A stretch of 64,000 nucleotides of DNA, taken from contig CAZYQW010000023.1 in NCBI GenBank assembly GCA_964649825.1, forward strand, positions 27,489 to 91,488, read 5' to 3'. This DNA comes from CAZYQW01 sp964649825 (GTDB lineage Bacteria > Planctomycetota > B15-G4 > JADJEK01). The translations under genes and the position numbers were made by a program. The notes beneath the pieces are model-generated. The model worked only from the letters and a program-made list of their open reading frames with translations. It was not told where the DNA came from and did no database searches. Positions 28,160 to 37,227 of this stretch are shown here, one piece after another. Each line of letters starts with the position of its first letter. Position 1 is the first letter of the stretch.

Positions 28160-29629
28160 ATGTACCAAGACATCGCGCTCGCCGGCCCGATCCTGCTTCC
28201 CGCGCTCGCCGCCCTGCTCCTCGTCCTCGTCGACCTGATCCCCGGGTCGGGGCGCTCGGACGGTTCGTTCTTCCTCGGGTGCATCGGCTCGCTCGTGTCG
28301 TTCCTCTTCACCGGCTACGTCCTGCTCGAGGGACAGACCGGAAAAGCGTTCCACGGCACTCTCGACGTCGACCAGACCGCGTTGATCGTCTCCTTGATCG
28401 TCCACTTCTCGGCGTTCGTCTCGATCCTGCTGTCGCGCGTCTACCTTGCGGCGCGGCCCAACCTCGAACGGAGCGAGTACCACGCGTTCATCCTCGTCTC
28501 GGCATCGGGCATGGCGATGCTCGCCGCGGCGAACGATCTCGTGAACGTGTTCCTCGGCATCGAGCTCCTGTCGATCCCGCTCTATGTCCTCGCCGCGTTC
28601 CGGCGGACGGATTCGCGGTCGATCGAAGCCGGGTTCAAGTACCTGCTGCTCGGTGCGTTCGCCTCCGCGTTCCTGCTGTTCGGGTGCGGCCTCCTCTACG
28701 GCGCGTCCGGGACGACGTTGCTGACCGCGCTGCCGCTCGAGATCGGCCGGCTCGGCACCGGCGGCGGCCTGGCGGCGTTCGGCGCGAGCATGTTCCTGGT
28801 CGGCATCCTGTTCAAGGTCGCCGCCGTCCCGTTCCACATGTGGACGCCCGACGTCTACGAGGGATCTCCCACTCCGGTCACCGCGTTCATGGCGACCGCG
28901 ACGAAGGCGGCCGCCTTCGCCGCGCTGATTCGCGTGGCCCCGACGATTGCCGCCGGACTCGGTCCGAAGGAAGGCGCGGCGATCCTCTCCGGAATCGCGA
29001 TCCTGACGATGATCGTCGGCAACGTCGGCGCGCTGCGGCAAACGAACCTGAAGCGGCTCCTCGCGTATTCGTCGATCGCGCACGCCGGGTACCTGCTCGT
29101 GGGCGTCGCGGCCATCGTCGCGTTGGACGGCTCGGCCGGGGCACGAGTCGGAGCATCGGCGATCCTGTACTACTTGGCCGCGTATGCCGCGATGAACCTG
29201 GGGGCGTTCGGCGTGGCGATCCTGCTCGATCGCGGTGAGGGTCGCGAGGGCGTCGCCGAGCTGAACGGGCTCGGCCGCGAACGGCCGCTTCTCGCCCTGT
29301 CGATGGCGATCTTCGCGCTGGCGATGGCCGGGATCCCCCCGACCGCCGGCTTCTTCGGCAAGCTCTACGTCTTCTCGGCGGCGGTCGAGGCGGGACTCTA
29401 CAGCCTGGCCGTCGTCGCCGTGCTCGCCTCGGTGATCGGGCTCTTCTACTATCTGCGGCTCCTCCAGCTCATGTACATGACGCCGGCGGACGAGACCGAC
29501 GGCGCAAGCCGCATTCCCGGCGACGGGTTCCTCGCGCTCGCGTCGTTGGTGAGCGTCGGGCTCGTCCTCTGGATGGGAATCCTGCCCAAGTGGGTCGTCG
29601 ATCTCGTCGAAGGGACGTTGCGCGGCTGA
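28160..29629 (+). CDS. nuoN: NADH-quinone oxidoreductase subunit N
   Basis: A 489-residue antiporter-like subunit (ND2 homologue), last gene of the operon. It has VFLGIELLSIPLYVLAAFRR, then HMWTPDVYEGSPTPVTAFMA and NLKRLLAYSSIAHAGYLLVG, matching NuoN. The ATG at 28160 follows nuoM after 2 nt. A convergent PilZ gene lies 30 nt downstream; no clear terminator is visible between them. Confidence 0.96.
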   Translation: MYQDIALAGPILLPALAALLLVLVDLIPGSGRSDGSFFLGCIGSLVSFLFTGYVLLEGQTGKAFHGTLDVDQTALIVSLIVHFSAFVSILLSRVYLAARPNLERSEYHAFILVSASGMAMLAAANDLVNVFLGIELLSIPLYVLAAFRRTDSRSIEAGFKYLLLGAFASAFLLFGCGLLYGASGTTLLTALPLEIGRLGTGGGLAAFGASMFLVGILFKVAAVPFHMWTPDVYEGSPTPVTAFMATATKAAAFAALIRVAPTIAAGLGPKEGAAILSGIAILTMIVGNVGALRQTNLKRLLAYSSIAHAGYLLVGVAAIVALDGSAGARVGASAILYYLAAYAAMNLGAFGVAILLDRGEGREGVAELNGLGRERPLLALSMAIFALAMAGIPPTAGFFGKLYVFSAAVEAGLYSLAVVAVLASVIGLFYYLRLLQLMYMTPADETDGASRIPGDGFLALASLVSVGLVLWMGILPKWVVDLVEGTLRG

Positions 29630-29659
29630 GCGCGCCCGGCACCGCGCACGGCGGATCGG

Positions 29660-29950
29660 TCAACCCGGACCCGGAACCGGTTCGTTGATGAACTCGACGG
29701 CGAGGCCGATGCCTCCGCCCGGCACCGGCTCGAGCCGGACGATGCGCGCCCGGTGGTGGATCTGTTCGCTGCCGTGCGCGAGCGCGACACGAACCTCCAC
29801 GTCCGCCCCGAAGAACAAGAACGCTCCATCGGCGGACGCGTCCCGCGTCACGCCCTCCAAGATCTGAGGCGGAATCTCGAGCTTCACCTCGCGACGCACC
29901 GGATCGCGGGCATTCCCGCGCTTCTCCGGCCGGGGAAGTGGTTCGGTCAT
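29660..29950 (-). CDS. PilZ-domain protein
   Basis: A 96-residue single-domain protein. It begins PEKRGNARDPVRREVKLEIP, where the RxxxR arrangement resembles the cyclic-di-GMP site of PilZ domains. DASADGAFLFFGADVEV occupies the (D/N)xSxxG position and GIGLAVEFINE the last strand. A role as a small cyclic-di-GMP sensor is inferred; the first Arg pair is only a partial match, so ligand binding is not assured. GAGG lies 7 nt before ATG 29950. It is 4 nt downstream of a small lipoprotein gene, likely co-transcribed. Confidence 0.7.
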   Translation of the reverse strand: MTEPLPRPEKRGNARDPVRREVKLEIPPQILEGVTRDASADGAFLFFGADVEVRVALAHGSEQIHHRARIVRLEPVPGGGIGLAVEFINEPVPGPG

Positions 29951-29954
29951 CCGA

Positions 29955-30308
29955 TCACCTCGTCGAGACCGCCGTGGCGCTGACGTGATTCTCCGTCCAG
30001 CCCGCGATCCAGAAGAACGGCATGTGCGTCTCGACGTGGTGGCGGACATCGGTGATCGCGTCCGCGCCGATGGACTTCGCCTGTTCGAGTGCGCGCTCCT
30101 GCGCCCGCGCCGGCGACTGGTACGGCAAGAGCGGGAACACGTAGAGGAAGGCCGGCGTCCACGTCTCGACGTGGACGTAGCCCCGAACCTCGCCGCCCGC
30201 CGCAGCTCGAACGGTACGACTCGGATCAGCGCGCACCGTGTGATCGAACGAGCAACCGGATGCCGCGCCCACGATTCCGACCGCCAGCAGAACCGTCCAG
30301 ATTCGCAT
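29955..30308 (-). CDS. Small lipoprotein of unknown function
   Basis: A 117-residue predicted lipoprotein. The signal peptide MRIWTVLLAVGIVGAASGC ends in a lipobox with Cys19. The mature part is a small domain with FLYVFPLLPYQSPARAQERA and GADAITDVRHHVETHMPFFW, resembling small outer-membrane-associated domains seen as unnamed families. GGAGG lies 6 nt before ATG 30308. It is paired with the PilZ gene downstream. Confidence 0.65.
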   Translation of the reverse strand: MRIWTVLLAVGIVGAASGCSFDHTVRADPSRTVRAAAGGEVRGYVHVETWTPAFLYVFPLLPYQSPARAQERALEQAKSIGADAITDVRHHVETHMPFFWIAGWTENHVSATAVSTR

Positions 30309-30407
30309 CGAATACCTCCGCCCATCAGGTTGACGGTGCGTATGCCCCGTCCAGGTTGTCAAGCTACGTCACCTCCGGCCTCGACTCAAGCGGCAGAAGG
30401 CCGGTCG

Positions 30408-30436
30408 TTGAGCGAGTCGCGACGATCTGTTAGGAC
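30408..30436 (+). promoter_or_regulatory. Promoter of the O-antigen-ligase-like gene (leaderless geometry)
   Basis: TTGAGC (30408-30413), a 17-nt spacer and TAGGAC (30431-30436). The start codon GTG 30445 begins only 8 nt after the -10 box, so transcription would start at or next to the start codon. No Shine-Dalgarno is present. Confidence 0.52.
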
Positions 30437-30444
30437 GCTCGCCG

Positions 30445-33393
30445 GTGCCTCAGATCCAGACGACTCGACCGGCCTTCGCGGCGGCGACGACCGCGTCGCT
30501 GTTCGCTCTCGTCGTTCTCGCCCTGGCCGCGCATGACGCGTCGGTCGGCGCCGACGGGGACGCGTTCCTCGTGGCGGGGATCGTGGTCTCGGTCGGCCTC
30601 GCCGTCGCGTTCCCGCGGCGCGGGCGGTCGCGCGACGGCGCCGCGTGGCTCACGATCGCCACCCTCGTGACGCTCGTCGCCGCGGCCGGCATCTACGCGG
30701 CGGAGGCGCTGCCGGACGACCTCCATCTTCGAACGCTCGGACGGCCGCCCGGCCTGTGGACGGCGCTCGTCGCGGTTCTGGCCGCGATCGTGATCGTCTC
30801 CGTTCGGGCCGTGGATCGGTGCGAACCCGCCGGCAGAGCCGGCCTGTTCCTCGTCATCCCGCTCGTCACCCTCGAGGGGCGCGCGCTCGCGGTCCCGCCC
30901 GCGTTCGCCCTCGCCGCCGTCGGAATCCTCCTCGTCGCGAACCCGACCCCTCGGCCCGCTCCGCGGGTCGCGGCCCTCGGGTCGATCGCCCTCGTCGTGG
31001 CGTCGTTCACCCTGTCCACCCTCCTCGGCGCGGACCCAGACCCCGGCGTCGACGTCCTCGTTCGCATCCTCGGGCTCGCCGGCGCCTTCCTGCTGATCGC
31101 GGGCGACGCGGACCCGCGCGCGGCGGCAACGCGCGCGATCCGCACCCTGCTCGTCACCGTCGCCGTCTCCGCGGGAGTCGCGTTCTACGTCCGCTTCCTG
31201 CTCTGGCGTCACGTCGGGCCGCTCGGCGTCGACGTCTGGGGCACGGAGCTCTCCCTATTCGGCCGGCACCCCAACGTCGTCGCTCCTTGGTTCGGCGCCG
31301 CCGTCGTGCTGGCCATCGCGCTGCTGCGCCACGGTCCGAGGGACATGAGGCCCTACTGCCTGATCACCCTCCCGATGGCCGCGACCTGCCTCCTCGCGAC
31401 GGCCTCGCGGCTCGCGATCGGCGCCACGCTCGTCTTCGCGTCGCTCGCGATCGCCGAGCGGGTCCGCTCGCGCCGCACGCTGCTCTACGGCGCGCTCGTG
31501 CTCGCCCTCGCCGCTGGTGCCGCGGCATCGATCCCGGCGCTGCGCGACAAACTCCTGAACAAGGCGCAGCACGCAAACATCCTCGGCGAGAGCCACCGCA
31601 TCCAGCGCATGAAGGTCGCGTGGGCGACCGGTCTCGATCGGCCCATCGTCGGTCAGGGACCGCGTTGCTGGTTCCGGCAGGGGGCGTTCGTCCCGCCGTC
31701 GCGCCTCGAAGGGGTCAACACCGCCGACCACCCGCACAACCTCCCGCTCGCCCTGTTCGAGAGCACGGGCGTCATCGGGCTCGTGGCCGTCGCGTTCCTC
31801 CTCGGGGCCGCGTTCCTCGTCTACCGGCGCGGGATCACGTCGCCGGACCGGGACGTGTCGGGCCTGACGCGTGCCGTCGCGTTCGCGCTGGCGACCCAGC
31901 TCCTGACGAACACGATGGACCTCGGAGACGCGATCGATACGCTCCTTCCTTCGCGGCTCCTCGTCGACCTCGGAATCTTGGTGGCGCTGTCGCGCGCGGC
32001 CGGCGGCAGTGGTGGGCTTCCGACCCCCGCCGCTTTCCGGGCGTCGGTCGGGATCGGCGGGGTCGCCGTCGCCGCGGTCCTGCTTCTCGGTCGGGGATTC
32101 GAGCGCCGCGGGACCGAGGTGATGCGCCGCGGCGACTACCCGCGAGCGATCGATCTTCTCGAGCGCGCCGCCCGCCTGCTGCCGTTCTCGCAAGGCGTCC
32201 GGATCCAGCTGATCGCGCTCGGCTTCGAGACCCGCGACGCGCGCCTCTCTCGCGTCTACCTGCGCGAAGCCGAGGAGCTCGCGCCCGACCGCCCGACCCT
32301 GCACGAGACGCGTGCACGCCTCCTGCTCGGCCTCGGGAATCCTCGCGCGGCGATGATCGCGGCCGAACAGGTGCTCGAGCTGGACCCGTACGGACCCGAC
32401 GGCATTCGTCTGGCGCCGCTGTTGGCCGAGCTGCGCCTCGCGAACGGCGACCGCAACGGGGCGCTCGAGGCGTTGGCCCGCGCCGCGCGCAACGACTATC
32501 GAGCGCTCGAGCCGTTCATCGCGAACGACAAACCGAACGTGTTGCGGCTCGGCCGCAGCGAGGTGACCCTCGCCGAGCTCATCGCCGTCCTCGACCACGA
32601 CGTCGAGTCGGACGCGTCCGATCGGGCGCGCCGGCGGGTGCCGCTGCGCGAGTGCGACATGCACATTCTGTTCGGCAACTACGACGAGGCCCGCGAGGCG
32701 CTCGAGCGGATGCGCGAGATCGACGGGCACGAGAGCATCAACTATCACCAGTTCCACGGCCGGATCGGGTTGGCGTCCGGGGACTACGAGGCGGGGATCG
32801 CGGCCGTCGACCGCGCGATCGAGATGATCGACAACCCGACCCTGCTGCTCGACAAGGGCAACCTCCTACGCGCGATGGGTCGCCGCGACGAAGCCCTGGA
32901 CAGTTATCGCGCCGCGCTCGCGCTCTCGTTCGACGCCCATTTCGCCGAGGAGACCTACCTGAGCGTGCTCACGGAGATGGCCGTCGTCCTCGCCGAGCTC
33001 GGCCGCCACGAGGAGCGGTGCGCGGTGCTTCGTCAATGTGCCTTCTTCCAGACGAACGACCTGGCGCGAGCATCGATCTGGCTCGACGTCGCCGAGACGC
33101 TCCCGGCGATCGGCGAGGACCCGCGACCGCCCCTCGCGCGCGCCCTCCGCCTCGTCCTCGCCGCCCCGAACACGGACGAGGCGCGGGCCGCCGCGGACCG
33201 GCTGGGACGCCTCTGCGCGGCGAGCCGGCGCGTGGGCGAGGCCGCGAGCGCGCTCGCCGACGACCTCGAGCGCACCGCGGCGCGACGGGGTGGCGGAGCG
33301 GTCCTCCATCGCTTCCGGGTCGCGCTCCTCGACGCGCTCTCGCTCGATGCGCGGGCGGAGAACGCGCGGCGCGATCTCGCGCCGTTCGAGTAG
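30445..33393 (+). CDS. O-antigen ligase/polymerase-like membrane protein with TPR domain
   Basis: A 982-residue protein. The first ~550 residues hold about twelve membrane helices. Around residues 395-445 lies the O-antigen ligase (Wzy_C/WaaL-type) region: PIVGQGPRCWF, then ADHPHNLPLALFESTGVIG. The second half is soluble, made of TPR-like helical pairs (for example RLLLGLGNPRAAMIAAEQVL and RRDEALDSYRAALALS). Such proteins join or polymerise glycan chains at the periplasmic face. The TPR half may organise partners. The start is GTG 30445, with a -10 box just upstream. It faces away from the minus-strand surface-polymer genes that follow. Confidence 0.75.
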   Translation: MPQIQTTRPAFAAATTASLFALVVLALAAHDASVGADGDAFLVAGIVVSVGLAVAFPRRGRSRDGAAWLTIATLVTLVAAAGIYAAEALPDDLHLRTLGRPPGLWTALVAVLAAIVIVSVRAVDRCEPAGRAGLFLVIPLVTLEGRALAVPPAFALAAVGILLVANPTPRPAPRVAALGSIALVVASFTLSTLLGADPDPGVDVLVRILGLAGAFLLIAGDADPRAAATRAIRTLLVTVAVSAGVAFYVRFLLWRHVGPLGVDVWGTELSLFGRHPNVVAPWFGAAVVLAIALLRHGPRDMRPYCLITLPMAATCLLATASRLAIGATLVFASLAIAERVRSRRTLLYGALVLALAAGAAASIPALRDKLLNKAQHANILGESHRIQRMKVAWATGLDRPIVGQGPRCWFRQGAFVPPSRLEGVNTADHPHNLPLALFESTGVIGLVAVAFLLGAAFLVYRRGITSPDRDVSGLTRAVAFALATQLLTNTMDLGDAIDTLLPSRLLVDLGILVALSRAAGGSGGLPTPAAFRASVGIGGVAVAAVLLLGRGFERRGTEVMRRGDYPRAIDLLERAARLLPFSQGVRIQLIALGFETRDARLSRVYLREAEELAPDRPTLHETRARLLLGLGNPRAAMIAAEQVLELDPYGPDGIRLAPLLAELRLANGDRNGALEALARAARNDYRALEPFIANDKPNVLRLGRSEVTLAELIAVLDHDVESDASDRARRRVPLRECDMHILFGNYDEAREALERMREIDGHESINYHQFHGRIGLASGDYEAGIAAVDRAIEMIDNPTLLLDKGNLLRAMGRRDEALDSYRAALALSFDAHFAEETYLSVLTEMAVVLAELGRHEERCAVLRQCAFFQTNDLARASIWLDVAETLPAIGEDPRPPLARALRLVLAAPNTDEARAAADRLGRLCAASRRVGEAASALADDLERTAARRGGGAVLHRFRVALLDALSLDARAENARRDLAPFE

Positions 33394-33421
33394 TCGCGCA
33401 TCGGCACGGCTCGGCGCCCAC

Positions 33422-35473
33422 CTACAGCCGCTCGCGCAGCTCCTTCGCTGGACCGAACGCGGGGTCGAGCTCCAACGCCCGCTCGACCCTCTGCCGCGCC
33501 TCGGATCGCTTGCCGCCGCGCGCGCCGATGAGTGCGTATCGGAACCACAGGACCGCGGAGCCGCCGTCGAGGGCGATGGCCTCCTCGAGCTCCCGTTCGG
33601 CCCGGGCGACGTTCCCCTGCTGGAGGTAGACGAGACCCCGATCGCCGCGGACGATCGCGGCGCGCGGCGCCCTCGCCACCGCGGCGTCGAGGGCGACCTC
33701 GGCCTCGCGCACGCGTCCGGCCGCGAGCAGCGACGCGCCAAGCGCGTGCCAGACCTCGTAGAGGTCGTCGTTCACCTCGAGCGCGGTGCGACACGCCCGC
33801 GCCGCGTCGTCGAAACGCCCCAACCCGGCGAGGAGCCGCGCGAGCGTGATCTCCGCGGTCGGAGCGCGGACGCGAAGGAACGTCGACGGAGGCGTCCGCA
33901 CCGAGGGCTCGAAGCGGCCGGACTCGAGCCGCGCCCGGAGGTCGTCCCGGCGCACTCGTTCCGGATCGACCGCGGCCCGCCGCGCGATGACGCAGGCGTG
34001 ACGGCCGACCGCGAGCGGCACGAACCGGTCGTCCGCGAGCATGCGCTGCGTCATCACGTGGCCGGGCTTGACCACGAACCAGTCGATTCCGAACTCGATG
34101 GCCAAGTCATGGGGATCGATGCTCCCCTTCACCGCGTCGGCGTACCGCCGCAGGAAGCCCGCGTCATAGCCAGCGGTGTTCCCGTCGATGAACGGCGTGT
34201 GGTCCGGAAACCCGCGACCGACGAAGGTGGACCCGAACGAGAACGAAGTGAACACGACGCCCGGCGGCGCCGCGTCGAGGACATAGTCGAACTCGACGTC
34301 CGGGAACGCCACGTCGGACCAGCCGAGACCGAACGTCCGGTCGAGGCGATCATGCACGGCGAGGCGATCGGTCGTGACGAGGAACAGGAATGCGGTAGCC
34401 AGCGGCGCCGCGATCAGCCCGCCGAACACAGCCGCGCGGCGCGCCCATCGGCCGCCGCTCATCGTGGCCAGACCGCGATCGATCCAGATCGCCGCCACGG
34501 GCGCGGCGACCAGCGCGAAGGCGGCCACGTTGCGCCGCAGGTTGAACGACATCGCAAGGAGCGCGAGCAAGGGAACGAGCTCGACGGCACGGACGCGGCG
34601 ACGGACGGCAAGAAGCGCGAGCCCCATGACGACGAGCAGGACGCGGTACGCGGCCAGATCGGACGGCAGCACGTCGAACGGAGCGAACGGCGGCACGAAC
34701 TCGACGATCGTGTCGGAGTAGAGGTCGAAGTTCCGTTCCAGGTCGACGAGGATCTCGACCGGAGACCAGAGCAACGCGACACCGTACGGGTTGACCAGGC
34801 CGGCGGCCACGAGGCCAGGCACCAGGAGGAGCCGCCGCGCCGGCGGCCGCAGCGGAGCCTTCGATCGCCACGCGTCGATCACTGCCCCGGTCGCGGCGGC
34901 GCCGGCGAGGATCGGACCGAGCACGAAGTACCCGTGCGTGTTCGTCCACACCACCTGCGCGAGCAGCAGGAACAGGTTCCCCCGCCACGTGGGAGCTCGC
35001 TCGGCGATCAGGATTCGCGCGAAGACGACCGCGAACAGCAGGCTGAAGAGCTCCGGTCGGAACGCGAACCGTTCGCTCGCGGCGAGCAGCGCGACCATCG
35101 ACAACGGCACCGCGATCGATCGCGCCCCCGGACGCGTGCCGCTCGGGAGGGCCAGCAGCGCGATCGCGACCACGATCACCACCCGCAGGATCCCGGCCCA
35201 CGTCGCTCCCAGGCCGTCGACGACGAGGTGGCAGACCACGTGGAAAAGCCACTTGTCGTCGACGAACGGACGGTCGTGATGGATGGCGGAGAAGACGTTG
35301 GTCGTCGGGACGGCGCCGCTCTCGACGATCCAGCGACCCGTCACGCGCGCGAGGCCGAGGTCGAAGTCATGCAGGTGGAAACAGGCGAAGCCCGCCGCGA
35401 CTACGGCGAGCATCGCGGTCGTGAGGACCGACGTGGCGCGCCGCGACGGCCCGGGCGGATCGGATTCCGTCAC
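33422..35473 (-). CDS. Polytopic GT-C-like membrane protein with C-terminal TPRs
   Basis: A 683-residue protein. About ten membrane helices fill residues 15-370; the first periplasmic loop has IVESGAVPTTNVFSAIHHDR, then FVDDKWLFH, with acidic residues as in lipid-linked-sugar glycosyltransferases of the GT-C fold. A soluble domain (380-520) precedes TPR repeats (RFDDAARACRTALEVNDDLY; GKRSEARQRVERALELDP). Transfer of a sugar from a polyprenyl carrier is inferred from architecture only. The ATG overlaps the stop of the upstream gene by 4 nt, so three genes (37224, 35470, 33422) form a coupled operon. Confidence 0.6.
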   Translation of the reverse strand: MTESDPPGPSRRATSVLTTAMLAVVAAGFACFHLHDFDLGLARVTGRWIVESGAVPTTNVFSAIHHDRPFVDDKWLFHVVCHLVVDGLGATWAGILRVVIVVAIALLALPSGTRPGARSIAVPLSMVALLAASERFAFRPELFSLLFAVVFARILIAERAPTWRGNLFLLLAQVVWTNTHGYFVLGPILAGAAATGAVIDAWRSKAPLRPPARRLLLVPGLVAAGLVNPYGVALLWSPVEILVDLERNFDLYSDTIVEFVPPFAPFDVLPSDLAAYRVLLVVMGLALLAVRRRVRAVELVPLLALLAMSFNLRRNVAAFALVAAPVAAIWIDRGLATMSGGRWARRAAVFGGLIAAPLATAFLFLVTTDRLAVHDRLDRTFGLGWSDVAFPDVEFDYVLDAAPPGVVFTSFSFGSTFVGRGFPDHTPFIDGNTAGYDAGFLRRYADAVKGSIDPHDLAIEFGIDWFVVKPGHVMTQRMLADDRFVPLAVGRHACVIARRAAVDPERVRRDDLRARLESGRFEPSVRTPPSTFLRVRAPTAEITLARLLAGLGRFDDAARACRTALEVNDDLYEVWHALGASLLAAGRVREAEVALDAAVARAPRAAIVRGDRGLVYLQQGNVARAERELEEAIALDGGSAVLWFRYALIGARGGKRSEARQRVERALELDPAFGPAKELRERL

Positions 35474-37227
35474 TGGTCGTCGTTCTTCACCGTCGGCCGG
35501 GCCAGCTCCTCGATCGCGTCGACCATCGTCTTGACGCGCAAGAAGACGGGGAAACGCGCCTCCGAACCCGCGTCACGCGCGGACTGCGCCAAGTGAGACG
35601 GCGCCGTGTCCGTGAGGACGAAGAACTTGGCGTCGCGGGACGCGGCGAGATCGCGCATGTCCGACAATGCGTCGATGAGCTGATCGGCCACGGGCCGCGG
35701 GGGCTCGCCACCGTCGAAACAACGATCGACGAGCGTGCGACGATGGTGCTCCTCGGTGATCCTCGCCAGGTACGCCTCCACGTCCATCTCGCGCGCGTCG
35801 CGCACGAACCCGCCCTCCAGGTTGAGCATCACCACGGCGGGCCGGAACTCGAGGTAGACGTCCCGCAACAACCGCTTCAGGCTCGCCGCCGTCGCGGACG
35901 CGAACCCGGCGTCGAGGACCTCGACCCCCAGCCCCCGATCTCGACACGTCTCCTCGACGTCGATGAGCCAATCCCGCGAGCCGCAGTGCAGCGCGAGGAG
36001 GCGGAGTCGATCGCGGTACGGTTCCGGTCGCGTCGAGGTGTCACCGAACAAGTGCTTCACGAGGTAGTCGTTGCGCGCGCGGAAATGAGGATGCGTGAAG
36101 TACAGCAGGCCCTCTTCGAGACGCGTGCCCGACCATTCGCACAGGTCGGTCGTTCGGGTCGAAGCGCTCGCGCGTGGCGAGCTCCGCGGCGGCACGAACA
36201 GCAGGAACGCTGCGAGCATCGGCACGAGCACGGCGCCGAGCGCGTGCGGCCTCGTCCCACGCCCTCGGGTCCCTCGGACCCAGGGCAGCACTCCGAGCAG
36301 GACCGCCGAGGACCAGGTCAACGCGTTCGAGACCAGGGCAGGAACCCCATCGGACGCGACCATCAGGATCGCGACGCACGCGGGGACCGCGCCGAACGCG
36401 ACCGCGTCGACCGCGGCGGCAAGCGGCAGGCGAAGCAGCCTCGCCGACGCCGCGATCAGGATGAGGAGCAAGAGCACCGCGAAGGCCGCTCGCGAGGCCG
36501 CGCCGACGCTGGGCTCCTGGTCGGGCTCGGGCAGCGGCGTCAGCTCGATCTTCTCGACGCGAACCTCGCCCCGGGCGGCGAGGATCAGGATGCGCCCCGC
36601 GTGGAACGTCGAATCGCTGGCCGACGCGAACTCGACCCCGTCGACGAACGCTTCGTACCGGTCGCCGCTGACCCGGATCCTCACGTTCCAGGACGGCTTC
36701 GCCGTCCGGACCGCGTTCGAGTCGCGACCGATCGGCGTGAACTCGAACTCCGTCTCGCGAACGAACGAGGTCTTGATGCGGGGATCCTCGCCCACGAGGC
36801 AGGCGATGCCGGCCGCGACGTTCGCGTCCGGAGCCCGCAGGCGGAACTCGAGCGCCGACTCGTCGACCGGCCAGACGGTCGCGTCGAGCTCGAAGTTGCG
36901 GTGGTTCCCGGGCACGACCCACACGTTTCCCGGGTGAAGCGTGAACTCTTCCTTCTGCTGAGCGGTGCCATCGATCAGCAGGGTCGGATTCGCGGGGGCG
37001 TCGGTTCCGGCGCGAACGACGCCGAGCCATACCGCGACGCCGACCGCCAGCGCGACCAGGCCGGTGACGAGCCAGTGCGACCCGTTTCCCCGTCCGGCGC
37101 TGTACCAGCGCGAGAGCGCCCAGGGCAACAGGAACAGCAGCGCACCCGGTTCGCGGCCGAGGCTCAGACCGAACAGCAGCGCGCCTCCGAACGCAAACCC
37201 CAGCGTCGCCACGACCAACGGGTTCAT
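35470..37227 (-). CDS. Large membrane protein of unknown function, jelly-roll plus SGNH-like region
   Basis: A 585-residue protein I do not recognise. Two N-terminal membrane helices precede a soluble beta-rich domain (about residues 85-230, with YEAFVDGVEFASASDSTFHA) that looks like a concanavalin/LamG-type fold. About four further helices come next (240-340). The C-terminal 230 residues are soluble, and HLFGDTSTRPEPYRDRLRLL with HCGSRDW and FFVLTDTAPSHL suggests a distant SGNH-hydrolase-like fold, without a clear catalytic GDS motif. It overlaps both neighbours by 4 nt, so it is translated with a TagB-like and a GT-C-like protein and likely modifies the same polymer. Confidence 0.6.
   Translation of the reverse strand: MNPLVVATLGFAFGGALLFGLSLGREPGALLFLLPWALSRWYSAGRGNGSHWLVTGLVALAVGVAVWLGVVRAGTDAPANPTLLIDGTAQQKEEFTLHPGNVWVVPGNHRNFELDATVWPVDESALEFRLRAPDANVAAGIACLVGEDPRIKTSFVRETEFEFTPIGRDSNAVRTAKPSWNVRIRVSGDRYEAFVDGVEFASASDSTFHAGRILILAARGEVRVEKIELTPLPEPDQEPSVGAASRAAFAVLLLLILIAASARLLRLPLAAAVDAVAFGAVPACVAILMVASDGVPALVSNALTWSSAVLLGVLPWVRGTRGRGTRPHALGAVLVPMLAAFLLFVPPRSSPRASASTRTTDLCEWSGTRLEEGLLYFTHPHFRARNDYLVKHLFGDTSTRPEPYRDRLRLLALHCGSRDWLIDVEETCRDRGLGVEVLDAGFASATAASLKRLLRDVYLEFRPAVVMLNLEGGFVRDAREMDVEAYLARITEEHHRRTLVDRCFDGGEPPRPVADQLIDALSDMRDLAASRDAKFFVLTDTAPSHLAQSARDAGSEARFPVFLRVKTMVDAIEELARPTVKNDDQ

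Noticed and set aside
28160..29629. nuoN as a multidrug/cation antiporter (Mrp-type) subunit
   Set aside because: Position at the end of a nuo operon and the NuoN-specific blocks favour complex I; MrpA-type neighbours are absent.
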